64,000 nt of DNA from DATBAX01 sp963723765. Lineage in GTDB: Bacteria; Acidobacteriota; Terriglobia; Terriglobales; Acidobacteriaceae. Position numbers and translations under genes: made by a program. This document shows positions 1-7,194 of this stretch, in pieces (the stretch's first letter is position 1; each line of letters opens with the position of its first letter). The stretch is from positions 1 to 64,000 of the forward strand of contig CAVRSD010000007.1 in the NCBI GenBank assembly GCA_963723765.1. Direction: 5' to 3'. Under the pieces are notes generated by a model. The model was given only the letters and a program-made list of their open reading frames with translations. It had not been told where the DNA came from and searched no databases.

Positions 1-1
1 A

Positions 2-1123
2 GATGATTTGGCCAGGAACATGCTGCGTTGCGGCGAAGTCTCAGAGGTGAAGGCAGCTGCCCCGACACTGGATGGGCGGAGCAGATCTCTCATGCTGCAG
101 TGGTTGGCCGAATGGCAAGCGAAGCATGACGACGCCACGGGGTCACAGGAGAGCCTTGCTCAAATTAAAGACGGCGACATCCGGCGAGAGGCCCAATTCA
201 ACATCGTCACGGCTAGAGCAATCAAGGGGGATGCCAAAACTGCCGATGCGGAGTATCGGAAGCTTCTGACTGCATCCCCTAGTGGCACGCAAAGTAACGA
301 CGACTTGGTGTCGCAAGACATGGCGCTCGTTTATGTAATGAAGGGTGATATCAACGCAGCAATCGCAAGTCTCGATAAGATGAAAAGCGGAGAGAAAATA
401 TACGCGTTATATTCCGTAACCCAGATATTGGCAGCAAAAAAGGACAAGGCGGGCGCCGATTTGTTGAGCAAAGAAGCGTTGCGGATTACGCGCCCTTTTC
501 TGAAAGGTCCCAACCAGGCTTACCCTATCTCACTGCTTGCGACGGCCCAGGCCAGGCTTGGTATGTTCGATGATGCGATCGACTTGGCCAATAGTATTCC
601 AGACGAGCAACGCAAAGACGAAGCGTTGGTGATGATAGCTGTTCATTTGATAGCAGCGAAAAACGAGAGCAGAGCAAACACGGTCTTGGAATCTATGCCG
701 AGAGTGCCACAAGGCAAAGATGACCTCGAAGCGGAGAGAGAGATGGCATGGGTAAGGATCGCGATTGCCCAAGCCAATGCAGGAGATGGAGAAGCCGCGC
801 TGAAAACCCTCGAAAAAGTGCGAGACCCGCGCATGGATAGTCTTGTGAAATGGCAGCGGGCTTACGCTCAGGCAAGGGTGGGAAAGTTTGTTGAGGCGCA
901 ATCGCTAGCAGCTCAAATTCCTGAGCAATTTCCGAGAGATGAGCGCGGGAGAGCCTTCCGCCTGGTTGCAGCAGTGAACGCACACCAGAAAGGTGAGTCA
1001 GCGGCGACGAGTTGGGCAGGCCAATTGGCGACGCCGCAGGATCGGACTAACGCGTATCTTGGCATTGCCGATGGCTTGCTGGAAGATCCGACTCAAGAAA
1101 TCCCGCCGTACTTCCAAGACTGA
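2..1123 (+). CDS. TPR-like repeat protein, 5' end outside the window
   Basis: The reading frame is open to the left edge, so this is the C-terminal part of a longer protein. About 373 residues are visible. They form repeated helix-turn-helix units with the small-residue pattern of tetratricopeptide repeats, for example ALVYVMKGDINAAIASL, LARLGMFDDAIDLANSIP-like and IAQANAGDGEAALKTLEKV segments, spaced roughly 35 to 75 residues apart. Proteins of this kind act as protein-protein scaffolds. No catalytic domain is visible. The product is probably soluble or periplasmic, but the N-terminus that would carry a signal peptide is missing. The following gene is on the opposite strand 46 bases away. 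The repeat class is fairly sure; the function is unknown. Confidence 0.7.
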   Translation, partial: DDLARNMLRCGEVSEVKAAAPTLDGRSRSLMLQWLAEWQAKHDDATGSQESLAQIKDGDIRREAQFNIVTARAIKGDAKTADAEYRKLLTASPSGTQSNDDLVSQDMALVYVMKGDINAAIASLDKMKSGEKIYALYSVTQILAAKKDKAGADLLSKEALRITRPFLKGPNQAYPISLLATAQARLGMFDDAIDLANSIPDEQRKDEALVMIAVHLIAAKNESRANTVLESMPRVPQGKDDLEAEREMAWVRIAIAQANAGDGEAALKTLEKVRDPRMDSLVKWQRAYAQARVGKFVEAQSLAAQIPEQFPRDERGRAFRLVAAVNAHQKGESAATSWAGQLATPQDRTNAYLGIADGLLEDPTQEIPPYFQD

Positions 1124-1169
1124 AAACAGACACTAAACGCCAGCTACCCAGCGGAACACGAAACAGCTT

Positions 1170-1535
1170 CTAGTACCTGCCGCCGCCACCGCCGCCGCGT
1201 CCGCCACGATCTCTGCCACCGCCGCCACCACCGTGGCCGCCGCGGTCTCTGCCACCACCACTGTCGCGGCCGCCACCGCCGCCACGCTCTACTTTGGGAC
1301 GGGCCTCGTTTACGTTGAGGGTGCGTCCGCCGACCTGGCTGCCGTTGAGGGCGGCGATCGCTTTGTCTCCCTCTTCCGCGTTGGTCATTTCCACGAATCC
1401 GAAACCGCGTGAACGTCCGGTGTCCCGGTCGGTCATGATGCTTACGCGATCCACTTGCCCATGCGCCGCGAACAACTGGCGCAGTTCGTCTTCCCCGGTA
1501 TTGAAATCCAGATTGCCCACGAAAATATTTTTCAC
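1170..1535 (-). CDS. Glycine-rich RRM RNA-binding protein
   Basis: This is a 121-residue single RNA recognition motif protein. RNP2 (IFVGNL) lies near residues 4-9 and RNP1 (RGFGFVEM) near residues 43-50. The C-terminal 40 residues are almost only Gly, Arg and Asp, an RGG-like tail. The GTG start at 1535 is chosen because GAGG lies eight bases upstream and the RRM begins directly after it; a longer frame upstream to 1685 looks like non-coding sequence. Bacterial proteins of this class (cyanobacterial Rbp type) bind single-stranded RNA and are often cold-induced. No partner gene is adjacent. The family assignment is firm; the RNA targets are unknown. Confidence 0.9.
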   Translation of the reverse strand: MKNIFVGNLDFNTGEDELRQLFAAHGQVDRVSIMTDRDTGRSRGFGFVEMTNAEEGDKAIAALNGSQVGGRTLNVNEARPKVERGGGGGRDSGGGRDRGGHGGGGGGRDRGGRGGGGGGRY

Positions 1536-1722
1536 GCGAATAGCCTCGGAATGAGCTATTTGAGAGCGTCTACTTCGGCGGAGGAGCAGAGGCTGGTTGG
1601 GCGTGCTGAGAAGCCGGAGATGGCGAACAGTCAAATGCGGACGCAGTATAGCAGGTCTGGGATTTAAGGGAAGTGAATCTGCCAACAGGCTGGAGGCCCA
1701 GCGAATCCCTATTCTCGTTGGA

Positions 1723-1842
1723 GGTCATCCCGAAGACCCGGCGCACTTCAGCCGGGCGAGGGATCTGGCGCGGGTTACTACCACTGCAAAGGACAAGAGC
1801 AGATCCGCTCCACGCGAGATCCTTCGCAAGCTCAGGATGACC
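1723..1842. repeat. Intergenic inverted-repeat element (GGTCATCC...GGATGACC)
   Basis: The segment starts with GGTCATCC and ends with GGATGACC. A second inner pair, GGATCT and AGATCC, gives an imperfect hairpin of about 120 bases. It lies in the gap between the RRM gene and the zinc-ribbon gene. The layout resembles the segment at 30889-30977, which also starts and ends with inverted GTCAT/ATGAC sequence. It is probably a REP-like or MITE-like dispersed repeat. No reading frame is supported in it. Confidence 0.5.
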
Positions 1843-1909
1843 CATTTTTAGATTGAGAAAATTTCAGACTAATCCACAAACGGGCAAAATTTGGAGGAAT
1901 ATTGAGCGG

Positions 1910-2134
1910 TCAGCATTCGTCCACGGACCAGTATTTTCCGCGCTGATAGCCCATTTGCAGCAGGCGGTTTTTGGGGTCGTGACGCTTGCCGCAGCTCGGA
2001 CATTTCAAATATCTGCTCCAGGCTGTGCCTTGACGATCGTAGTTCTCGGCGACGGCGAAAGTTGTGCCGCAACTGCAGGGGACCAGGAACATTTTCAGCT
2101 TGGGTTCGGGCTTGGAGTCCGGCTTTTTCGGCAT
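1910..2134 (-). CDS. Small zinc-ribbon protein
   Basis: This 74-residue protein is basic at the N-terminus and carries two cysteine pairs, CSC near residues 20-22 and CPSC near residues 45-48, as expected for a zinc ribbon. It ends in an aromatic, basic segment (QMGYQRGKYWSVDEC). The ATG at 2134 is chosen because GGGG lies about ten bases upstream and the Lys/Pro-rich start follows; the longer frame overlaps the typA 3' end. It begins 46 bases after the typA stop on the same strand and may be cotranscribed with it. The function is unknown; a nucleic-acid or ribosome link is only a guess from composition and context. Confidence 0.7.
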   Translation of the reverse strand: MPKKPDSKPEPKLKMFLVPCSCGTTFAVAENYDRQGTAWSRYLKCPSCGKRHDPKNRLLQMGYQRGKYWSVDEC

Positions 2135-2180
2135 TGGAAATCCCCGCTCAAGCAGAGCTTGAACGGGGCACCCTCGATGG

Positions 2181-3989
2181 CTATTCTGCTGTCTTCTTTT
2201 TGCGCATGTTGCCTTGCAGGACTTTCTTGCGTAGCCGCAGTGACTTCGGCGTGATTTCGACATATTCGTCATCGGCGATAAATTCAATGGCCTGCTCGAG
2301 ATTCAGATTGCGGTAGGGCACGAGGCGGATTGCCATGTCGGATGTCGAAGAGCGCATGTTGGTGAGCTTCTTCTCGCGGACTACGTTTACATCAAGATCA
2401 TTGTCTTTGGCGTTTTCGCCAACGATCATGCCTTCGTAAACATCAATCGTCGAGCCAACGAAGAGCTCTCCGCGTTCCTGCAAATTGTAAAGAGCGTACG
2501 GGGTGGTGACACCGTTGCGATCGGAGACCAGTGCTCCGGTCAGGCGATGAGGAATTTCGCCCTGCCATTCCGTGTATCCATCGAATAGCGAATTCATGAC
2601 GATGGTGCCGCGGGTGTCGGTGAGCAACTGGCTGCGCAAGCCGATCAGGCCGCGGCTGCCGACGCGGAACTCGATGCGTACGCGGCCGTAGCCATGGTTG
2701 TGCATATTAGTGACTTCGCCCTTGCGGGTGCCAAGCTGCTCCATCACTACGCCAACAAATTCTTCCGGAACGTCAACCGTGAGCTTTTCCACTGGTTCCA
2801 TCAACTTGCCATCGACTCGTTTGGTGATGATCTCCGGTTTACCGACCATGAGTTCGAAACCTTCGCGCCGCATCATTTCAATAAGGATAGAAAGCTGCAG
2901 TTCGCCGCGGCCCATGACCGTGAATGCGTCCGTGGTGCCCGTGTCTTCGACACGCAGGGAAACGTTGGTTAGCAGTTCCTTCTGCAAACGCTCACGCAAA
3001 TTTCGCGAGGTAACGAAGGTGCCTTCCCGTCCTGCGAACGGGGAAGTGTTGACTGTGAACTGCATGGCAATCGTGGGTTCATCAATGGTGATCGGCGGCA
3101 GCGGAGCTGGATTTTCTATCGTGGTAATGGTTTCGCCGATGGTGATGTCTTCTACGCCGGCAACCGCGATGATGTCGCCCAGCGTCGTCTCGGTGATGTC
3201 GGTTCGTTTCAATCCGGAGAACGAGAACAATTTGGTGATCTTCGTCTTCTGTAGCGTGCCATCGAGCTTGGCGATGCCAACGTCTTCTCCGGTACGCATG
3301 GTTCCGTTGAATACGCGGGCAATCGCGAGTCTTCCCAGGTAATCGCTGTAGTCGAGATTCGCGACCAGAATTTGCAATGGGCCGGATGCGTCGCCGCCCG
3401 GCGGAGGAATCGTCTTGACGATGGTCTCGAACAATAGCTGGAGGTTCTCGCCACCACCTTTGATATCTCGGGAAGCGGTGCCGATCTTGGCGTTGGTGTA
3501 AAGCACCGGAAAGTCGAGTTGTTCTTCCTTGGCGTCAAGATCAATAAAGAGGTCGTAAACTTCGTTCAACACTTCTTGAGGCCGCGCATCGGAGCGGTCA
3601 ATCTTATTGATCACCAGGATTGGTTTCAGGTGGGCTTCGAGGGCTTTGCTGAGTACGTAGCGAGTCTGTGGCAAAGGGCCTTCACTGGCATCGACCAGCA
3701 GCATGACGCCATCCACCATCTTTAGGGCGCGTTCGACTTCGCCGCCGAAATCGCTGTGGCCGGGGGTGTCGACAATGTTGATCTTGATATCGTGATAATG
3801 AACGGCGGTGTTTTTCGCGAGAATGGTAATGCCGCGTTCGCGCTCGAGGTCGTTGGAATCCATGACCCGTTCCACGTGGGCCTCGTTGGCACGGAACGTG
3901 CCACTCTGTTGCAGCATGGCGTCGACGAGCGTGGTCTTGCCGTGGTCTACGTGCGCAATAATAGCGATGTTGCGAATCCCTGAACTCAA
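2181..3989 (-). CDS. typA: Ribosome-associated GTPase TypA/BipA
   Basis: This 602-residue translational GTPase matches the usual length of TypA/BipA. The P-loop AHVDHGKTT lies at residues 12-20, the switch region ERERGITI follows, G3 is DTPGHSDFGGEVERA near residue 75 and G4 is NKID near residue 129. EF-G-like domains III and V and the BipA-specific C-terminal domain follow (VGSRGLIGLRSQ, RGTIVMNSLF). The protein binds the 70S ribosome and supports 50S assembly and growth under stress or cold. The start is TTG at 3989 with AGGAAGG eight bases upstream. It lies upstream of the small zinc-ribbon gene. The identification is firm. Confidence 0.97.
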   Translation of the reverse strand: MSSGIRNIAIIAHVDHGKTTLVDAMLQQSGTFRANEAHVERVMDSNDLERERGITILAKNTAVHYHDIKINIVDTPGHSDFGGEVERALKMVDGVMLLVDASEGPLPQTRYVLSKALEAHLKPILVINKIDRSDARPQEVLNEVYDLFIDLDAKEEQLDFPVLYTNAKIGTASRDIKGGGENLQLLFETIVKTIPPPGGDASGPLQILVANLDYSDYLGRLAIARVFNGTMRTGEDVGIAKLDGTLQKTKITKLFSFSGLKRTDITETTLGDIIAVAGVEDITIGETITTIENPAPLPPITIDEPTIAMQFTVNTSPFAGREGTFVTSRNLRERLQKELLTNVSLRVEDTGTTDAFTVMGRGELQLSILIEMMRREGFELMVGKPEIITKRVDGKLMEPVEKLTVDVPEEFVGVVMEQLGTRKGEVTNMHNHGYGRVRIEFRVGSRGLIGLRSQLLTDTRGTIVMNSLFDGYTEWQGEIPHRLTGALVSDRNGVTTPYALYNLQERGELFVGSTIDVYEGMIVGENAKDNDLDVNVVREKKLTNMRSSTSDMAIRLVPYRNLNLEQAIEFIADDEYVEITPKSLRLRKKVLQGNMRKKKTAE

Positions 3990-4164
3990 ATCAACTTCCT
4001 TCCTGAAAATTGCGGTGCCTTGACTAGAGGCCGGCCCGAGGGCGGGGTGTCAGTCTGGGGTCTACTACTACTTTACTATAGGCGTGCGTTTTCAGTGAGT
4101 TTGGCCCGGGTCTTCTTCCGGGTTGCCGTTCCCAATTAAGAGATATAAACCCCAATCGCGAGAA

Positions 4165-4192
4165 TTGCATTCTCGGACAACCTTGCTATAAT
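4165..4192 (+). promoter_or_regulatory. Sigma70-type promoter for the APC permease
   Basis: TTGCAT at 4165-4170 and TATAAT at 4187-4192 are separated by 16 bases. A TG one base upstream of the -10 makes it an extended -10. The permease start codon is at 4247, giving a leader of about 45-50 bases. The -10 lies inside the element at 4179-4203. Confidence 0.6.
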
Positions 4193-4203
4193 CCGCGAAG
4201 CTT
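4179..4203. promoter_or_regulatory. Candidate operator, degenerate copy of the element at 7116-7140
   Basis: The first 16 bases, AACCTTGCTATAATCC, are identical to the minus-strand reading of 7140-7125. Over 25 positions 21 agree. The left arm AACCTTGC is intact, while the right arm (CGAAGCTT) is degenerate. It covers the -10 of the permease promoter, the position expected for a repressor site. Nine of the matching bases are also extended -10 consensus, so the independent signal is the flanking bases (12 of 16). Confidence 0.45.
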
Positions 4204-4246
4204 TGAGGGACATGGCCGCAAACTCAGGCTATCCGGGTGATCTCGA

Positions 4247-5720
4247 TTGACAAATCAACAATCCAACGCCGATTCCGCTCAACTGCAAGCTCTGGGATAC
4301 AGCTCAAAATTTGATCGCACCATGAGCTTGTGGCAGAACTTTTCCCTCGGCTTTCACCTATCTCTCGCCAGTGGTCGGAGTCTATACAGTTTTTGCTTTG
4401 GCGATTACTGCCGGCGGGCCGCCCATGTTTTGGAGCTACATTGGCGTGGGCCTGGGGCAATTGCTGGTGTGCCTTGTGTTCGGAGAGATCGTTTCGCAAT
4501 TTCCAATTTCGGGCGGACTGTATCCGTGGGCTCGCCGCCTGGTGGGCAAACGTTGGGCATGGATGGCGGGCTGGGTTTATCTGTGGGCGCTCTGCACCAC
4601 CATCGCTGCCGTCGCTGTCGGAGGAGCTCCTTACTTAACACAGGTTGTGGGCGTGAAGATGTCCCATGCCGGCGAGATCTGGACAGCCGTAGGAATGATT
4701 GTCGCCACCACACTGCTCAATGTCAGTGGCACGAAGCTGCTGGGCCGGGTCGCGATGTTTGGGTTTGTGTGTGAACTGGTCGGGGCAGTGCTGGTTGGTT
4801 CTTATCTTCTTATATTCGCGCGGCACCAGAGCTTTGGCGTGCTTTTCCAAAGTTTTGGCCTCGGATCAAACGGACATTATCTTCCTGCTTTTCTGGCGTC
4901 TAGTGTGGCTGCCATGTTTGCCTACTACGGCTTTGAAGCCTGTGGAGATGTAGCGGAGGAGACGCCGAATCCCGGGACTGCGATTCCGAAGGCTATGCGC
5001 ATGACGATCTACATCGGAGGCGCGGCTGCAATTCTGGTCTGCCTAGCTCTGGTGCTTGCGGTGCCGGATATGGGAGCCGCGATTTCCGGCAAGGATGCAG
5101 ATCCAGTGGTGACTGCGCTCCGCGGCGCACTTGGCGAGGTCGGACTGCGGGCCGTAATCGCCGTGGTACTGGTTTCGTTCTTCTCTTGTCTGCTCAGTCT
5201 GCAAGCGGCAACCAGCCGGCTGCTGTTCGCTTACGCTCGGGATGGAATGATTTTCGGAAGCAAGCAATTGAGCCGGCTTTCTCCGCGCACGCATATGCCG
5301 ATACTTGCATTGCTGCTGGCGGGCTTTGCCCCAGCTCTGATTGCCATTGCAGGTCTATTTCTGGAAGACGCGGTACGGACCATCATTGTATTCGGCTCGG
5401 CGGGAATCTATGTCGCATTTCAAATGATTGTCTTGGGCGCGCTGTACGCACGGTCTAAAGGATGGATTCCGAGCGGGCAATTTCGTTTGGGTGCCTGGGC
5501 GTGGCCCGTGAATGTTGCTGCACTGATCTATGGTTTGGCCGCGATTGTGAATATGGTTTGGCCGCGCAGTCCTTTGGATCCGTGGTACATAAATTATGGA
5601 ATGATTTTAACCACCATTATTGTGCTGCTGAGTGGGTTTCTCTATATGACGACTGCCAAGCCTTACGAACATGGGACAGCGCCTGCCGGAGATGCTCATT
5701 TGGTTCATGTTAAGAAATAA
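4247..5720 (+). CDS. APC-family amino acid/amine permease, interrupted by a one-base frameshift
   Basis: The protein reads as a 490-residue APC transporter with about 12 membrane segments if one T is removed at 4352-4354. The first frame (TTG start at 4247, GGGTGAT upstream) encodes NADSAQLQALGYSS...WQNFSLGF; the frame then moves by one and continues FTYLSPVVGVYTVF through to 5720. The intact part from 4371 is 449 residues. Signatures include GGLYPWARR near TM2 and YGFEACGDVAEETPNP between later helices, resembling the yeast UGA4/HNM1-like ACT branch that carries GABA, choline or polyamines. It lies under the candidate operator shared with the aminotransferase locus. The substrate is inferred only. 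The frameshift may be a sequence error; as printed, the gene is broken. Confidence 0.8.
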
Positions 5721-5739
5721 AACACAACATGGAGACCCT

Positions 5740-6228
5740 ATGCAAAAACGGTTTATAGCACCTTCGATTTGCCTCATCATTCTTGGACTTGCCAGCCTTA
5801 GTCTCTCCGGCGAGGCGCAAAGCAAGAAATCTTCCGCGAAGATGGGCCCCATCCCGGACAAAGCCTACGTGCAAAAGATATGGGACACCTGGGCCACACT
5901 CGATCCCGCGCAGGAGGCGCAGTTCCATGCGCAAGGACCGAACGTGTTCTATGACGAGTCGCCTCTCAAATACGACAGCTGGGCAGAGTTTCAGTCCGGT
6001 GTCACGAAGATTCTAGGAACCATCAAGAGCGGAACGTTCACGGTAAACGACGACCTGCAGTTGCATCCTGCCGGCGATTACGTTTGGGGCACTGCGACTG
6101 TGAAAGAAGATCTTGTTATGAAAGATGGAAAGCGAGACATGGCCACGCTACGATGGACTGTGGTGTTTCAAAAACAGGATGGGAAATGGCTGATTGTGCA
6201 TGAGCACATTTCCGCGCCTGCTGAATAA
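5740..6228 (+). CDS. Secreted SnoaL/NTF2-like protein
   Basis: This 162-residue protein has an N-terminal signal peptide (ICLIILGLASLSLSGEAQ) followed by one NTF2/SnoaL-like cone: an N-terminal helix (VQKIWDTWATLDPA), the FYDESPLKYDSW segment and C-terminal strands ending WLIVHEHIS. ATG at 5740 is chosen because GGAG lies five bases upstream and the signal peptide starts there. It begins 19 bases after the permease stop, so it is probably cotranscribed. Members of this fold act as small-molecule binders, isomerases or SgcJ/DUF4440-type proteins of unknown activity. The role here is unknown. Confidence 0.8.
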   Translation: MQKRFIAPSICLIILGLASLSLSGEAQSKKSSAKMGPIPDKAYVQKIWDTWATLDPAQEAQFHAQGPNVFYDESPLKYDSWAEFQSGVTKILGTIKSGTFTVNDDLQLHPAGDYVWGTATVKEDLVMKDGKRDMATLRWTVVFQKQDGKWLIVHEHISAPAE

Positions 6229-6236
6229 ACAAGCAG

Positions 6237-7055
6237 CTAGAACGTGGGCGGGGTATTGACCCACAAGATCAAGGTCTCGGTGCGGCCTGGGTTTTTCCAG
6301 CTGTGCGGCAATGCGCTTTCGAAATAGAAACTATCGCCGGACTTGAGCCGGTATTCCTCCTTTTCCAAAGAAATTAGTAATTCACCGCGAAGGATGTACA
6401 GAAACTCCTCACCGACGTGAGCGTAGGATTCGCCGCTGCCGGCCTGTGGAGCGACGCGGAACAGATGGGGCTCCATGACTGCATTACCCCAGGCCAATAG
6501 TTCCATGCGTACACCAGGGCCAGCCTCCAGTACTTTGCGCCGGTCAGGACGCACCAGATGGCTGTTCGATTCTGCCGTATCGTAAAAATCGATAATGTTG
6601 GTTTTGTAAAAACGCGCCAGCTTGCGCAGCGTACCAACCGAAGCGCTCATATGCGATCGTTCCAGGGCGCTCAGAAATCCCAGCGAAATGCCGACCGATT
6701 TCGCCACTTGTGCGAGGGAAAATCCCCCGCGAACTCGCAACTGGCGCAGGCGAATGCCAATCGCTTTGGTGGCCCCACTGGAGGGGGATGCCAGCTTGCC
6801 TTCACGCTTCAGCAGTTGCACGATGGCGGGCGCGTTCAAGCCTCGCACTTTGCGCAGAAAGCGCGCGCGCTTGAGCAGTTTCACATCTTCATTGGTGTAC
6901 AAGCGGTATTTGCTGGCAGCACGCTTCGGACGAATGACGCCGAGGCTTTCCCACGAACGAATGACCGAAGAGGACACGCCAACCAGGCGCGCAACGTCTC
7001 CAATCTTCAAGTAAGGTCCAGCATTCCTAGGTTCCATTTTAGAAAAGTGCCCCAT
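6237..7055 (-). CDS. MerR-XRE-cupin fusion transcriptional regulator
   Basis: This 272-residue protein joins three modules. A MerR-type winged helix-turn-helix is at about 15-85 (LKIGDVARLVGVSSSVIRSWE). A second, XRE/Cro-type HTH is at about 98-155 (LRQLRVRGGFSLAQVAKSVG). A cupin ligand-binding domain is at about 180-272 (HVGEEFLYILRGEL, GDSFYFESALPHSW). The XRE-cupin half resembles PuuR-like regulators of amine catabolism; the added MerR domain is unusual. It is divergent from the TonB receptor and the palindrome at 7116-7140 lies between them, so autoregulation is likely. An alternative start is the ATG at 7037. The domains are clear; the ligand is unknown. Confidence 0.9.
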   Translation of the reverse strand: MGHFSKMEPRNAGPYLKIGDVARLVGVSSSVIRSWESLGVIRPKRAASKYRLYTNEDVKLLKRARFLRKVRGLNAPAIVQLLKREGKLASPSSGATKAIGIRLRQLRVRGGFSLAQVAKSVGISLGFLSALERSHMSASVGTLRKLARFYKTNIIDFYDTAESNSHLVRPDRRKVLEAGPGVRMELLAWGNAVMEPHLFRVAPQAGSGESYAHVGEEFLYILRGELLISLEKEEYRLKSGDSFYFESALPHSWKNPGRTETLILWVNTPPTF

Positions 7056-7091
7056 GCGATTTTCTTATGGAATGGATAAAGGATTTTTTTC

Positions 7092-7120
7092 TTGACAGTA
7101 TGTTCACCTGCCAATAACCT
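7092..7120 (+). promoter_or_regulatory. Candidate promoter of the TonB receptor operon
   Basis: A perfect TTGACA at 7092-7097 is followed after 17 bases by TAACCT at 7115-7120, a weak -10 with three matches to consensus. The weak -10 overlaps the left arm of the palindrome at 7116-7140. On the opposite strand, TATAAT at 7132-7127 with TTGTG at 7154-7150 could drive the regulator gene. Confidence 0.4.
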
Positions 7121-7140
7121 TGCGGGATTATAGCAAGGTT
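7116..7140. promoter_or_regulatory. Perfect palindromic operator candidate in the divergent region
   Basis: AACCTTGC at 7116-7123 and GCAAGGTT at 7133-7140 are exact inverted repeats with a 9-base spacer. The site lies between the MerR-XRE-cupin gene and the TonB receptor gene. On the minus strand the spacer contains TATAAT, so a bound protein would cover the -10 of the regulator gene. A related element is at 4179-4203. Confidence 0.6.
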
Positions 7141-7194
7141 TACCCAGTACACAAGATGCTGTTATTTCAGACTTCCACTCCCCGGAGGCGGTCT

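Noticed and set aside
1170..1290. Microsatellite-like GCC/CCG repeat
   Set aside because: It is the coding sequence of the glycine/arginine-rich tail of the RRM protein.
4340..4365. Programmed ribosomal frameshifting as cause of the broken genes
   Set aside because: None of the four sites has a slippery heptamer or a clear downstream structure, so an indel is simpler.
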